DNA from: Lunularia cruciata
Lineage: Eukaryota; Streptophyta; Marchantiopsida; Lunulariales; Lunulariaceae
Assembly (NCBI GenBank): GCA_948567375.1
Contig: OX419756.1
Span: 71,500,333 to 71,564,332 of the forward strand
Length of the DNA: 64,000 nucleotides
Direction of reading: 5' to 3'
Positions 12,425-22,951 of the stretch are shown one piece after another (the stretch's first letter is position 1; each line of letters opens with the position of its first letter). The translations under genes and the position numbers were made by a program. Below the pieces are notes generated by a model. The model did not search any database and was not told the DNA's origin. It saw only the letters and a program-made list of their open reading frames with translations.

Positions 12425-12685
12425 ATGGAGGAGCAGTTCAGGCTAGAGGAATATATTTTGTATAATAGGGAGAGTAGACCAATAGAGTGGGAGATGCATC
12501 ACCCTATAGAGGAAAGTGCTACTCTTAAGAGGTTAGTAGAGTTATTTAGAGTTACCAAGGAGAGAGAGGGAGAGGAGGGAGCACAAGTTGAGAGATTGGA
12601 AAAATTTGTTAGACTAATTAATGATAGAGTTGAAAGATTAGATGGAATTATTAGAGATAGACGGTTGATGGATAAAGTGATATAG
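12425..12685 (+). other. Open frame of 86 codons, predicted coiled coil, unknown
   Basis: The translation is charged and heptad-like (for example L-E-K-F-V-R-L-I-N-D-R-V-E-R-L), so a coiled coil is plausible. No family is recognised. It lies in decayed repeat-block sequence with stops on either side, so it may be part of a broken gene carried by the repeat rather than a gene of its own. Confidence 0.3.
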
Positions 12686-13319
12686 GATTCAAGAAATCTA
12701 TTATAGTGGAAATTTTACCTTTACTATGGAGATTTTGGAGAGGACCTAGAGGACTTTACCTGAGGTGAGGACTCAACTAGACAATCTCAATGATGCATAC
12801 TAGGTGCTTGTGAAGAGGCTAGAGAATGGCTTGAGGCCAATATGTTTTGATACTTTTGTTTCCACATATTGATGTAGGGACTCAAATGGATTATGTAGAG
12901 GATGACCATGGTTGGATAGGGTATTAAAGATACCCAAATTTAGCATTGCATATGGAGACTCAAAACTTAAGTCCAAAGAGAGTCACTATAGGTATACAAA
13001 CTTATTCTTCTCTTGGTATGCATCATCCTAGTTAGATTAGACCTACATCACGTGGGAGAGCAAAGAATTCTTTGGTTGGGCAAGCCACTAGTACCAATCT
13101 AACTTTGTTAAATCTTATCATAAGGCCTAAGGAGTAGCCTTATTTGCATATAGTGGAGGATATTGTGTCTTGTAGACCTCTCTCTTTATGATCTTGCACC
13201 CCATGTTTCATAGGTATAACTCAAGAGATTTTGTTGCCTTAAGAGAGAAGATGTCTTTGAAGGATGAGTTATTTAGACTCACTTGGTTGAGAGAGAGAAT
13301 GAGATTATCAAGAGAGTTT

Positions 13320-13670
13320 ATACCATGTATCCTTTTACTCACTAATTTGAGGAGGAAGATTCTAGTATTGGACGTGAGTTAATTAGCTGACATGAGAGTT
13401 CCTAGTAAATCTCTATTATGGATTGGTGTGTGGATACCATGAGGAGAGGATGACACTATTATACCACAAGTAGTACTTTATAGTATATCCCACAACATGG
13501 CATTAGGGAGTTTATGGAGTTTTGTGTCTCACACTTTGAGGTTATCATTTGGACCAATGGTCCCAAAAGTGAGATGGAGATACTATTGAGTTTTATGTGG
13601 GAATCACAATTTCCTCCCAATTGGAGTACATACATGATCACATCTCATGGCATGCCTTGTTGAGACAGAT
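13320..13670 (+). pseudogene. Possible FCP1/NIF-like phosphatase domain fragment
   Basis: On the plus strand a frame reads K-I-L-V-L-D-V-S-stop-L-A-D, which fits the start of plant FCP1-like domains (L-x-L-D-x-N-G-x-L-x-D). In another frame beginning near 13,500 follows G-I-R-E-F-M-E-F-C-V-S-H-F-E-V-I-I-W-T, a good fit to the next conserved block (R-P-x3-F-L-x-F-C-F-x-x-F-x-V-x-V-W). Stops and shifts separate the pieces. The identification rests on two short blocks in the right order; other HAD phosphatases remain possible. Confidence 0.4.
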
Positions 13671-13975
13671 GGATATATTGATGAGTATAGAGGTTCATGG
13701 TTAAGTCTTAAAATATATTTATATCATCATTATTAAAAATATATATATCCATTTATATCATTATTATTAGAGATATATTGATTATGGATAGTTTTGCTAT
13801 ACCTTATTGTAAAAACCATTCAGATGGTGCTATACATCCTCTTAGATTTTCTCTTTTTTTTCACTTAGTACTTCATACACCTCATTACTAGAGCTCCTCT
13901 ATGGTCCTCTAGACAGATTTAGAGCATCCACACATCTGGCTATTATTTTTTTAGAGGAGTGGACCTAAGGTAGTT

Positions 13976-14137
13976 TTAGAGATTATAGTTCTGACCCTTA
14001 TGAGCTTTTAAGGCAACGCTTTCATGAGCTTGAGATGCATCCTTGTGGGAGTAGATGGATGTGGTGCTATAGTCCTTTCTTTATTCCCACCATCCTAAAT
14101 TGGTGTTTTCATGATGCATTAGAGCGACATGCTATGT
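13976..14137 (+). other. Short open remnant of unknown family
   Basis: A frame of about 54 codons ends at TAA (14,135-14,137 region) and contains W-M-W-C-Y-S-P-F-F-I-P-T-I-L-N-W-C-F. It looks coding in composition but I cannot name the family. It may be part of the same broken gene as the phosphatase-like fragment upstream. Confidence 0.25.
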
Positions 14138-14139
14138 AA

Positions 14140-16015
14140 TCCAGACCTTGTGTACTTTACACTCACACATTGTTATTACATTGTAAAATTTGTATTATTT
14201 TTGTATATTTAATATTTCATTTCTAGTGCTCATATTAGCACATATTATTGGTTTTCATTGTTTTAAATAATAGTAAGCATGGCTAGTAATCATGGCTAAG
14301 ATCATTGCTGTTTATCTTTTTGAATAATGAAGTGTCATGGCTCAAAACTATTGGTGTTTGGTCAACTTGCCTCAAGTTTTCTCTTGTGTTTTCCAATCTT
14401 TGCAGCCTTCAATGCTTAACTAAGCTCTTTTACAACTTTTTCTAGCTTCTATGGATTTCACTCTTCAATTTGTACGGCTAGCCAAATCTTGTGACAAAGT
14501 AGCAAGGGCCAATGTAATCTTAGTCACCTTAGAAATCCTCCTCCTCTTTCAAGATCCACATTCCTTCTCTTTGGATGTTTCTCTAGTCTCCTTTTCTAAG
14601 TACTTCTATACTCTCATCGTCTAGAATGATGCTCCTTTGCTCATTTCAAAAGGTACTTGTTCTTGGTATTTGCTCTCATAAAGCATGGACTTTCATCCTC
14701 ATGTTTTGGTCCTCACATATCACAATCTAGACCTTTTTCATCAAACAACATCAGAAAATCTTCTAGAGACCCTTGTGTTCTTAGGATGGTAAAGGTAACA
14801 AGAATTGAATTGAGTGGAGAATTTCTCCCAATTCTTCTTCCTCATGAGTAAAGCATGTTTTGTCCAAAATTTGAACCTCCTCTTTGATATCACAACCAAT
14901 ACGTACCAAAGTTGGAGGAGATATATTTGCTAGACTACAAAACATTAAATTTAATCTATCACATGTGGACAAAGATGACTTAGTTTGTCTTTTTATTGTT
15001 CTCCATCCTCTCTTTAACTCCTTTGTGGTAAGACCCTCCCCGGTGCAATTGTATTTCCAATCTCCAGTGTCTTTTACTATTTCATGTAAAGAGTACACTT
15101 TCTATAGAGCTTGTCGCCATTAGTAAACTCTGAAATCCTCTCCCATGTTGCACAAGGTAAGCAGCCACGTAGCTAAATACAATACTCTTATGCACATGTT
15201 TCTTATTGTTCCCACCATGAATTTGAAGTGAACTGCATCATCCAAATAATCCAATATCTATGCAAAATGGTGAGGAATCATCCTGCACCTATCTTCATCA
15301 CCCTTTGCTGCTTTGCCATTGATTGTGGAAGTGAGAGCAAACTCAGCCACTGCTCCTGGGAATGGAAACGAAAGCACGGAGGCTACCATTTTCTTCGGAA
15401 GCTCTTAAAATCCCACGGGTGGAAGGGGAGCAAATATGGATTGAGGTTGTTCGTCTATACTACTCATAGAAATGAAGCATGGAGTGGGAGTTTGAAAATA
15501 GTCCATACTTTCCATTTCACTCAAGACACTCTCATCTCAATTTACCGGCGTGCATTACATTGCTAAAGGAGAGGATTGTCGGGTATAGGCGACTAGTTTA
15601 TTCATTCACTCATTCAAACACCACTCCAAAAAAAACACCAATAAAAACAAAACAAAATTCAAACCACTGGAAATGTGAGAAGCAGAAATTTCAAAAACAG
15701 TAGACGTGGGATAATTCATTAGCATCCCTCTTTCACAACCCCTTGGTGTGATATGGTTAGTTCTCGTTGACATCTAATCTAATCCAACGCGCTAAGAAGT
15801 GTGCACTAATGAAGCCCCGGTAGTACGAACTGAAATCCCTCTAGTAAAGCACATTTCGGCAACTGCATCCAGTTTTACTTACGAGCATTCATCTTTTAAA
15901 AATTAAATTTGATGGTTACCTCTAAATTTTGAAAATTAATTTGATGGATACCTCTAAATTGTTTTACAGATCTCTATACAAGTTCTGCACTAACCAATTT
16001 GAAAATTTGGAATCT
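14140..16015. other. Repeat-block margin and intergenic sequence, no gene recognised
   Basis: Short frames on both strands show no conserved domain. From about 15,200 the composition becomes less AT-rich, marking the edge of the first repeat block. About 15,895-15,960 has a local near-duplicate built on AAATTTGATGG and TACCTCTAAATT. Confidence 0.4.
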
Positions 16016-16019
16016 TAAA

Positions 16020-17590
16020 CCCCCTAGTGTACTAAGGGGCGAGTCGTCCGTAGGCCTGAGCCACCCCTCCAAACGTTGAAATTGGCATTACTAAGAAATG
16101 ATCGGAGGAGCTGAGAGGAACTTCCGTAAATGCTTGCATGTCTTCCTCTGGACTAAACTTCTGACAATGCCCTTGACAGATTTGAACAAATCCTATAATC
16201 TCTCCTGTAACAATAGGACTTGGGAGGTAATTCTTGGACAAATGCTCGTTCAATCCTGGATAGAGCGGAGCTATAAAAACCTTCACAATTGGCGAAGGTA
16301 CTGAATCAGAAGCTTTCAATCGTTGCACTTTACATGTATTCGAGTTCCACGAATTCTCGCCAACGTTGGGGAGAATATCATTCCGTAACAAGCAGTCCAT
16401 AATTTGATGGTTGACAATATCGTCCATCCAACTGTACATCTCTCACCCATCCTTGTAGTGCACTTGTAATCCAACGCGGCGATCGGCACCGTCCAGATAA
16501 GCACGGTCAGTTCGTCGAACTCGATCCCACACTGAGTCCGATGGTAGCAGGGTCGCACTCAGCAGCAAAGTGGCCGCCATCCTGTCCCCGAAGATGGCCT
16601 CCAGAGCCGAACGAGACGAAGGAGCCACAAAAGGCTTCGGTAGTGTGTAAATGCATCCTGTGAAGTACACCTATGTTACTCGTGCATAGGACTCCTGCTG
16701 ATCTCTGCAGTAGAATCTGGCCTTAAGCTCCATGGCCATCTGCCGACAGCTCTTACTAAATGGGCTAGACGAGTAGAATGGAACAATTGACGGCTCCTTC
16801 CCCGATTGTCACTTTCCCGTGCTGCTCAATGAATTCCTCGTAATCGGTGTCCTCGTTCCAGGGATCTGAAGCATTCCAGTCCAAAAGTGGTAGAGGACAA
16901 GTCCTTCCGTCGAGCGTCCAGGTCGACCCAGGAAACGATTCACAGGTCTGCAGTGGCAGGAGGTCCTCGGTTGACACTAAGATAACCCTCTGAGTAATAC
17001 AGCGTACAAAATCGAAGGCACAATAACCAGTAACTTATTCCCTAAACCAGAATCCTTATCCACGTCTGCAACTGCAAATTTACAGCCTGCCCTTTCGTTT
17101 TGGTGAGAAAATACTCAGTGAAATTGTCTATCTTATTTGTGCATGTACGATGGAGTTTCGTGAACTCTTGCAGGACTTCTTCCACATTAGATTAGCTGGC
17201 ACTTTCCTGGCGTACTTCCTCCGTTCATATATTTCCGCAGTCCAGTGCGGCTCCGACGAAGAATGGAACGCCCACACCATCCTCTAAATTCTCTATCGTT
17301 GATTTCTACGTAATCTATACTGCAAGAGGCCATGGCAATCCTTGTAGCGTTCTTGATCTTGTTGATGAGCTCTGGGACAGCCTCAGGAGTTTCAAGGGAC
17401 TTCGCTGCTTTTGGCTTCGCCCCTGGTCCCACTGCAGTAAATTCCCCCACCAAAGACCATGCATATGCGGCCAACACAATGAGCAGTATGATTCCCGCTT
17501 ACAACATCGGAGCAACTCTTCAACCGAGACGATGTCAAGTTGTTAGTTGTTAGTTGTCGTCGGTCCTCTCCCTTTAAGACTGGCATGACT
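16020..17590 (-). pseudogene. GT37 xyloglucan-type fucosyltransferase pseudogene
   Basis: Minus-strand frames follow the order of plant GT37 fucosyltransferases, which add fucose to cell-wall xyloglucan or arabinogalactan in the Golgi. A possible membrane-anchor region lies at 17,477-17,400; a G-N-K-L-L-V-I-V-P-S-I-L-Y-A-V-L block near 17,040-16,990 fits G-L-G-N-x-I-x3-x-S-A-F-L-Y-A-L-L; Q-R-V-I-L-V and C-E-S-F-P-G-S-T-W follow at about 16,985-16,920; V-W-D-R-V-R-R-T-D-R-A-Y-L at 16,520; and S-T-F-G-G-V-A-Q-A-Y-G near the end. It is broken: a frameshift near 16,990, another between 16,670 and 16,765, an in-frame TGA at 16,445-16,443, and a TAG at 16,034-16,032 where a conserved Trp is expected. 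Introns could explain one shift but not the in-frame stops. Confidence 0.75.
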
Positions 17591-17890
17591 CCGAGATTTT
17601 ATGACTTCCATTTCTTCCCTGGCTTTAGAGAAATCAGATGTAGCAAAGTCCTGAATATATCCCCGCAGCAAAGTAGGAGCAGAGCATACGTGGTACCGAG
17701 TGAGCATACAAATTGCGTCACTCCCATGAGCTGCAAATATTCATGCTAAGCTCTTCACATATTCTTCAATTTGTGTTGGAAGATGCCTATCGAACACATT
17801 ACATGGTTTCACGAGTTTTGTCACAACTATATACAAATTCAGTTTACATAGGATGAGATAGAGCATTATGCTTATTCCCGTGAGCCTTAA
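17590..17890. other. Short spacer before the second repeat block
   Basis: No gene or repeat is recognised between the fucosyltransferase pseudogene and the left LTR of the old element. Confidence 0.4.
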
Positions 17891-18560
17891 ATGAGTTTCA
17901 AATGTTGTGCGTAAATACATCGTTACACAACATACATGTTGTCAACATCATACACTATAGAAACACAATTCATACATAAGTCATACTGAAACTATAAAGT
18001 GCTTCAATAATTTAATCATTTATAACTCAAATCAATAAAACTTAGATCAATACTTGATTTGATCTACAACAACTTGCGAACAATAGTGCTCTGAATATAG
18101 TCAAGTCACACACACTCTAGCTAAGAGACTCCAAGTGATGCTCGCCGGCTTTCTATCTATTCTAGTTAGGAACTCGAAGGCTCAACATCAGAAAAGTGAG
18201 TTTTTTGGAGTTGCACTTCCAAGGTATACTCCTGATTTTGACCTAGGTCTCATCCAAATTGTCCCACTGACGCACACCCGATGGTGCGGACGGTGCAAGT
18301 GATGGTGGGCTTCACCATGAAGTTAGTACCCTAAACAAAAAATCTGACCATTGGATAATAATCTATGAGTAACTACCAAAAATATCTCTAACTACTATCA
18401 TTGGAAATCTAGTGTCCGAGCAATCTAGATGCGACATTATAAATTGAGTGACAACTATAGTGCGTATATACATTACTACGCAACATACATCACTGTCAAC
18501 ATCATACACGATAGAAACACAACTCACACATAAGTCATACAAAAACTCTAAGTGCCACAA
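17890..18560 (-). repeat. Left LTR of the old gypsy element
   Basis: The core (about 18,012-18,435) matches the right LTR in order: TAGATCAATACTTGAT, AGTGCTCTGAATATAG, GAAGGCTCAACATCA, TGATTTTGACCTAGGTCTCATCC, TGCAAGTGATGGTG. It is flanked on both sides by a roughly 120-bp direct repeat (about 17,887-18,005 and 18,433-18,560) with GTCAACATCATACAC and CATAAGTCATAC. Exact LTR limits therefore stay uncertain. Confidence 0.6.
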
Positions 18561-18883
18561 TCGTCCCCCCTAGCTGGCGGTTAGGTCTCTCTAACTCTAG
18601 ATAGCCATCTACTCAAAGTATATGGTATACCCTAGGATGTGCAAAGATCACGAGGCTGAGTGCTATGGAACCCCATTGTTAGTCGCCTGTCTGCAATCTA
18701 TACCATATAAAGAATGAACTAGCTATAGGTCAAGTACATCTAGGACATAAACCATTGTCCATGAGGAACAACTATGAGGGGAGGAGTCATACATGCCATA
18801 TGCCATCCTCAAAAAACTATCACACACTAACATAATAATAGCTCCACCAGAAGAGCCACATAACATACACCTCAAGCCTGCAC

Positions 18884-19774
18884 TTACAAGTGCCAAGCTT
18901 GGGTCCATAGTACAATCAATGTTGGGAGGTGGAATGGCGCACAATTACGCACATGATCCTTCCAAACAACACCATCATGTCCTTCTAACACAAGGACTCC
19001 AGATGGCAAAACCTCAAGCACTCTCAAGATAGTGCGGCCTATCAAAACATCAAGTGTCATTGGTGCTATATGTTGTAGATATACATAATCTCCTAGATTA
19101 AATTGACGGATCAAGGGTCTATAACCTCCTCCTTGAATAGTAGTATAAGGCAAAATATCTCTATGCTGAGAAATTGCCAAGTTCTCAAAGGCCATTGGCA
19201 TCACTCTCCAAAAGATCTTTGCACATTGAGAACATGCGCTCACCCATACATCTGGATCATCAAAGTCCAAGACTACAGTAGCATCTCAACAAATGGTTGT
19301 AGGTAAATCTGGATCTCATCCATAGAATAGAAAGTAAGGAGAGAAGGATGCTAAGGAGGCTTGCTAGTTGAACCAATAGCCCATGGCCAACCAAGGTAAT
19401 TGGAGATCCTAATCTCCAATGGCCTCTCTGCAAACCATACCATTGTTATCCTCTCTTCACCATCTGAACCACTCTCTTTGCTAAGCCATCTACCTCAAGG
19501 TGATCTAAGGATGTAGTATGATGATCAATCAAAGCCTTGTCACACAAGACTTGAAACTCTCCCAAGAACTCTATACCTTGATCAGTCAAAACCTCAATTG
19601 GTGCACCAAATGACTAAGGACTTGATCCAAGAACAAGTAAGCCGTCCCTTCATTGGACTTGTTAGGAAGTGCCACCAACTCAATCCACTTGGAGAAATGC
19701 TCCACCATCACCAAAACATATTGATGATGTCTCACAGTCAACGGTAAAGGTCCGACAAAGTCAAACTCTAGCAA
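18884..19774 (-). pseudogene. Integrase remnant of the old gypsy element
   Basis: The frame at 19,586-19,774 begins F-D-F-V-G-P-L-P-L and has H-H-Q-Y-V-L-V-M-V-E-H-F-S-K-W-I-E, the block around the first catalytic Asp of retroelement integrases. The frame at 18,884-19,270 has F-N-L-G-D-Y-V-Y-L-Q, the usual C-terminal part. Frame breaks lie between them. Confidence 0.75.
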
Positions 19775-20703
19775 TAACCCAATCCCATGATAGGTAATGG
19801 GTGTAATTATGGTGTAGGAGCATTGAATGATGCTCTAACTTGGTCATAAACCAGACATCTGGCAACAAATTGTTGTACCTCTGTCTGCATATGATGCCAC
19901 CAATAGTGACTTTGGAGTAAGCTATATGTGCACTTTATTCTAAAATGTCATAGCTCCTCATGAGCATGACGGACCAACTATTGTCTCTAAGATGGAAATG
20001 ATACTACTCTCACTCTACCATCCTCCCATACATGCAAAAGGTGTTTGCACTCCAATCTGAATTGTCTAGCTTTCTGAAGAACACGATCTCTCTCCTTGGC
20101 CCCAACTGTGCCACCCACAACACCAATGCAAAGATAGTCCATCATTAAGACATCACCATGAATGTCTCCCTGAATTGTACTAATATATTCACTCTTTGGA
20201 TTTGTGATCTCAATAACTTCTCCTATATGCGATGAGAGAGATGCCACCAAAGCCTCAAAAAATATACACAAAAAGGCCAATGCATGCCACCATGGCACCA
20301 TCTCCTCATTTGTCTTACCATGCCAATGTGCTCCGGTCTGATCTTGCTGGTTGGGACATGGGTTTCTACTCAACCCATCTGCATCACGGTTCACCACTCT
20401 AGGTCTATGAACAACAATGAAATCATACTCTTGTAAAATCATACTCTTGGAAAAACAGAGCCCATCATGCAAGCTTCCCTAAAAGCTTGTCGGACTCCAT
20501 CAACCACTTCAGCGGCTGATGATCAATGATGAGAGTGAAAGGGTTACCAAATAGGTAACATCAGAAATGTGCTACTACAAAAATTGCTGCCAAACACTCT
20601 TCCTCATATGAACTATACTTCACCTCCGCTAAATTGTTAGAGCAACTAGCATAGGCGACCACAAACTCCTTCTCCTCATCATCATGTTGGGTGAGCACTG
20701 CTC

Positions 20704-21382
20704 TGTAACACCCATTTGTGCATGTGTGTGGTATTGTGATATTTAGCTTGGTATTACAAGTACTTAAGAGATATTATTTATATAGAGATAAAGGATGGTT
20801 CTATATTAGTCATGGTTAGCTAAAGTTAGTCATAGCTAAGATAGATGGGACTTTACTTTAGAGGAAGTAGAAAAGATGAGCACCACTATTTTGGATTTTA
20901 GTGTGTTGACTTGGTATTATTCCTAGGTGTTTGGCTTTGGGGAAAGAGTTGAGAACTCTTGGGCCCGCAAGCCTTTTTGTTTTGGATTCTTCTTTAGTCC
21001 AAGGATAGCCCATGTGAAGGAATCCTTGCTTTAGTGGTTGGGTCAAGATAAGGGGAATATGCCCATGTGAATGGATATTCCTTTCTACTTTTTGACTTTA
21101 CTTGACTTTTAGTCTAGTAACTTGAGTTACTACGGTAATTAGTAACTTTGGTATGTAACTATTTCACAAGTATATAAACAAGGAGTGAGGAGGTACTCAT
21201 CATCCTTTCATTTGCAACTATCTCTCTCTCATTGAGTTCTCTAGTGAGCAATGTCTTGAGTCTTGGAGTGTTAGCCTTGGAGGAGTATGATGGAGTTGGG
21301 GTTCCTTGCCTTCTTAGTCCATGGTGCGCTACCATAATAGCCATCAGAGGTTCATCCTGAGTGAGAGACAGGCCGGCTCACA
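20704..21382 (+). repeat. 5' LTR of the young element
   Basis: It starts TGTAACACCC and ends GGCTCACA. A TATA-like TATATAAA lies at about 21,171-21,178, so transcription probably begins shortly after. A related, diverged solo copy in the opposite orientation lies at 10,140-10,828. Confidence 0.93.
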
Positions 21383-21386
21383 TTTT

Positions 21387-21404
21387 TGGTTCCGTTGCCG
21401 GGAC
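21387..21404 (+). promoter_or_regulatory. Primer-binding site, probably for tRNA-Glu
   Basis: TGGTTCCGTTGCCGGGAC begins with the TGG that pairs with a tRNA CCA end and sits 4 bases after the LTR. From memory it complements the 3' end of plant tRNA-Glu over 18 bases; it differs from the tRNA-Asp type site (TGGCGCCG...) used by Athila/Tat elements. The tRNA assignment should be checked by alignment. Confidence 0.7.
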
Positions 21405-22242
21405 CTCTCTAGAAGGCAAGATAATGTTCCGCGTCCAATTCTACATTAGGCAGAAGGAGGCTATGAGAGCTCACTTGGAGAGAACATTAGGAGAGGAGAG
21501 GGCTGAACTTATGTTAGAGAACCAAGATCCATTTGTATACCCTATAGTTCATTATGATGTCTTTGAGGTGATTTTGTACATCTTGTACACATGAGAGGAA
21601 TTGGAGAGATTGTGTGAGGTGGATTGCAGATTTTGGGGATTAAGGTGATTTTGGGCAAAATCTCAAGTTTGAAATCTGGACTTGAGATTTCTACACATGA
21701 TAGCTTGGGTTATCTTTCAGTTAGCACACTTGAAATTATTGAGAGAGCTTCTATGCGCACTGGGCTAGAATTTTTGAAAGTTGATAGGGTAAAGTGCTCC
21801 CGCAACTGCATGCTCTCTGGAAAATTGTACAGAGTCTGCCATTTCTTCAATTTTCAGTGAATTGTCCTGAAAATTTCCAGGAAAATTTAGTGCATTGTAT
21901 CCTACCTGGTGCCACAAAAATTAGAGAGAGATCATTTTTGCGCAGTGCGTTATGAGTTTTTGAAGTGAGGGGGGTGGTTTTCAGACCAAATCTGAAATAT
22001 GGGTGCTGAATAGAAAGGTGTCTAGGCCAAATGGCTCGATGAAAAGATCTAAAATTTTGCAGGGAGGGACACCCTAGAGTTGTGATCAAGTGTGGAAAAT
22101 TTCAGAGGACTGTGACATATTCGTTGGGAGATTTGAGTGACATTGTGAGGAAGGGTCAATTCTACAGAGTGGAGATCTCATGCATGAAAAGTTTGAGATC
22201 AACAAAAAGCATGTTTGAGTGTTTAGATTCATCTTTGGGAAC

Positions 22243-22716
22243 ATGGAGGGTCATCAAGAGTGGAAATTGAGATTATGCAAGGTTCCCCAAGGGTTTGAGG
22301 TGATTGTAGGGGTGGATTTGAGGAAAAGAGAGTTTACAATAGAATTTGAAGAGAGTGTTGAGAGGATCCAAAAACCTACACCACTTGGAGGAAAGAGTGA
22401 GTCTAAGTGCTTTCTATGTGGAGAGAAAGGACATAAGGCAAGTTCATGTCCATTAACCTTTGAGAGCAAGAGATTGAGGGAAAGGAGAGGCTTACTTGAC
22501 TTGGGTTTGCATGTTGGACCTTCTTCACCAAGATTGGGAGGGAGAAGATCTAAGACCAAGGAGTTGTGTGAGGTTTGTGGAGTTGAAGGACTTCCAAAAG
22601 GACATGAGTGTAGTGGAGTAAAAGCACTTTTGGAAACTTTGGTGAAGGATCTTGGAGAGAGTCTTAGTACAGCTACAGAAATACTACCACCTTCATCAGC
22701 TAGTTCTCAAGATTAG
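22243..22716 (+). CDS. Extra zinc-knuckle frame upstream of Gag-Pol
   Basis: An open frame of about 157 residues from the ATG at 22,243 lies in the leader of the young element. It carries a clean CCHC knuckle, C-F-L-C-G-E-K-G-H-K-A-S-S-C, and a second cysteine cluster, C-E-V-C-G-V-E-G-L-P-K-G-H-E-C. Knuckles of this kind bind single-stranded nucleic acid. The Gag-Pol frame has its own knuckle, so this is additional. Tat/Ogre-type elements are known to carry an extra frame before gag, but I do not know a zinc-knuckle one in this position. No stop interrupts it. Whether it is translated separately or through a spliced RNA cannot be seen. Confidence 0.6.
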   Translation: MEGHQEWKLRLCKVPQGFEVIVGVDLRKREFTIEFEESVERIQKPTPLGGKSESKCFLCGEKGHKASSCPLTFESKRLRERRGLLDLGLHVGPSSPRLGGRRSKTKELCEVCGVEGLPKGHECSGVKALLETLVKDLGESLSTATEILPPSSASSQD

Positions 22717-22951
22717 TGATGGAGATAATCTTTCAACTTATGGATAAACTATCCATGAGAGTTAGATTAATATGCACTCTAGGATTTGATGTTGCTATAG
22801 AAATCTTGGAGCAACCTGAACCTTTTGTGTTCCCTAGAGTGGATTATTCTCAGATGGTGTTAGTCATGTATATACTCTATTAGTAATAGAGTGAGAGAAA
22901 AGAAAAGAGAAAAAAAAAATTAAGAGAAAAGAAAGATAGTGAGGGGTTAAG

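Noticed and set aside
20858..21344. Open frames repeated exactly at 27,981-28,467
   Set aside because: They lie within the two LTRs and are not conserved proteins; their identity only shows that the LTRs are alike.
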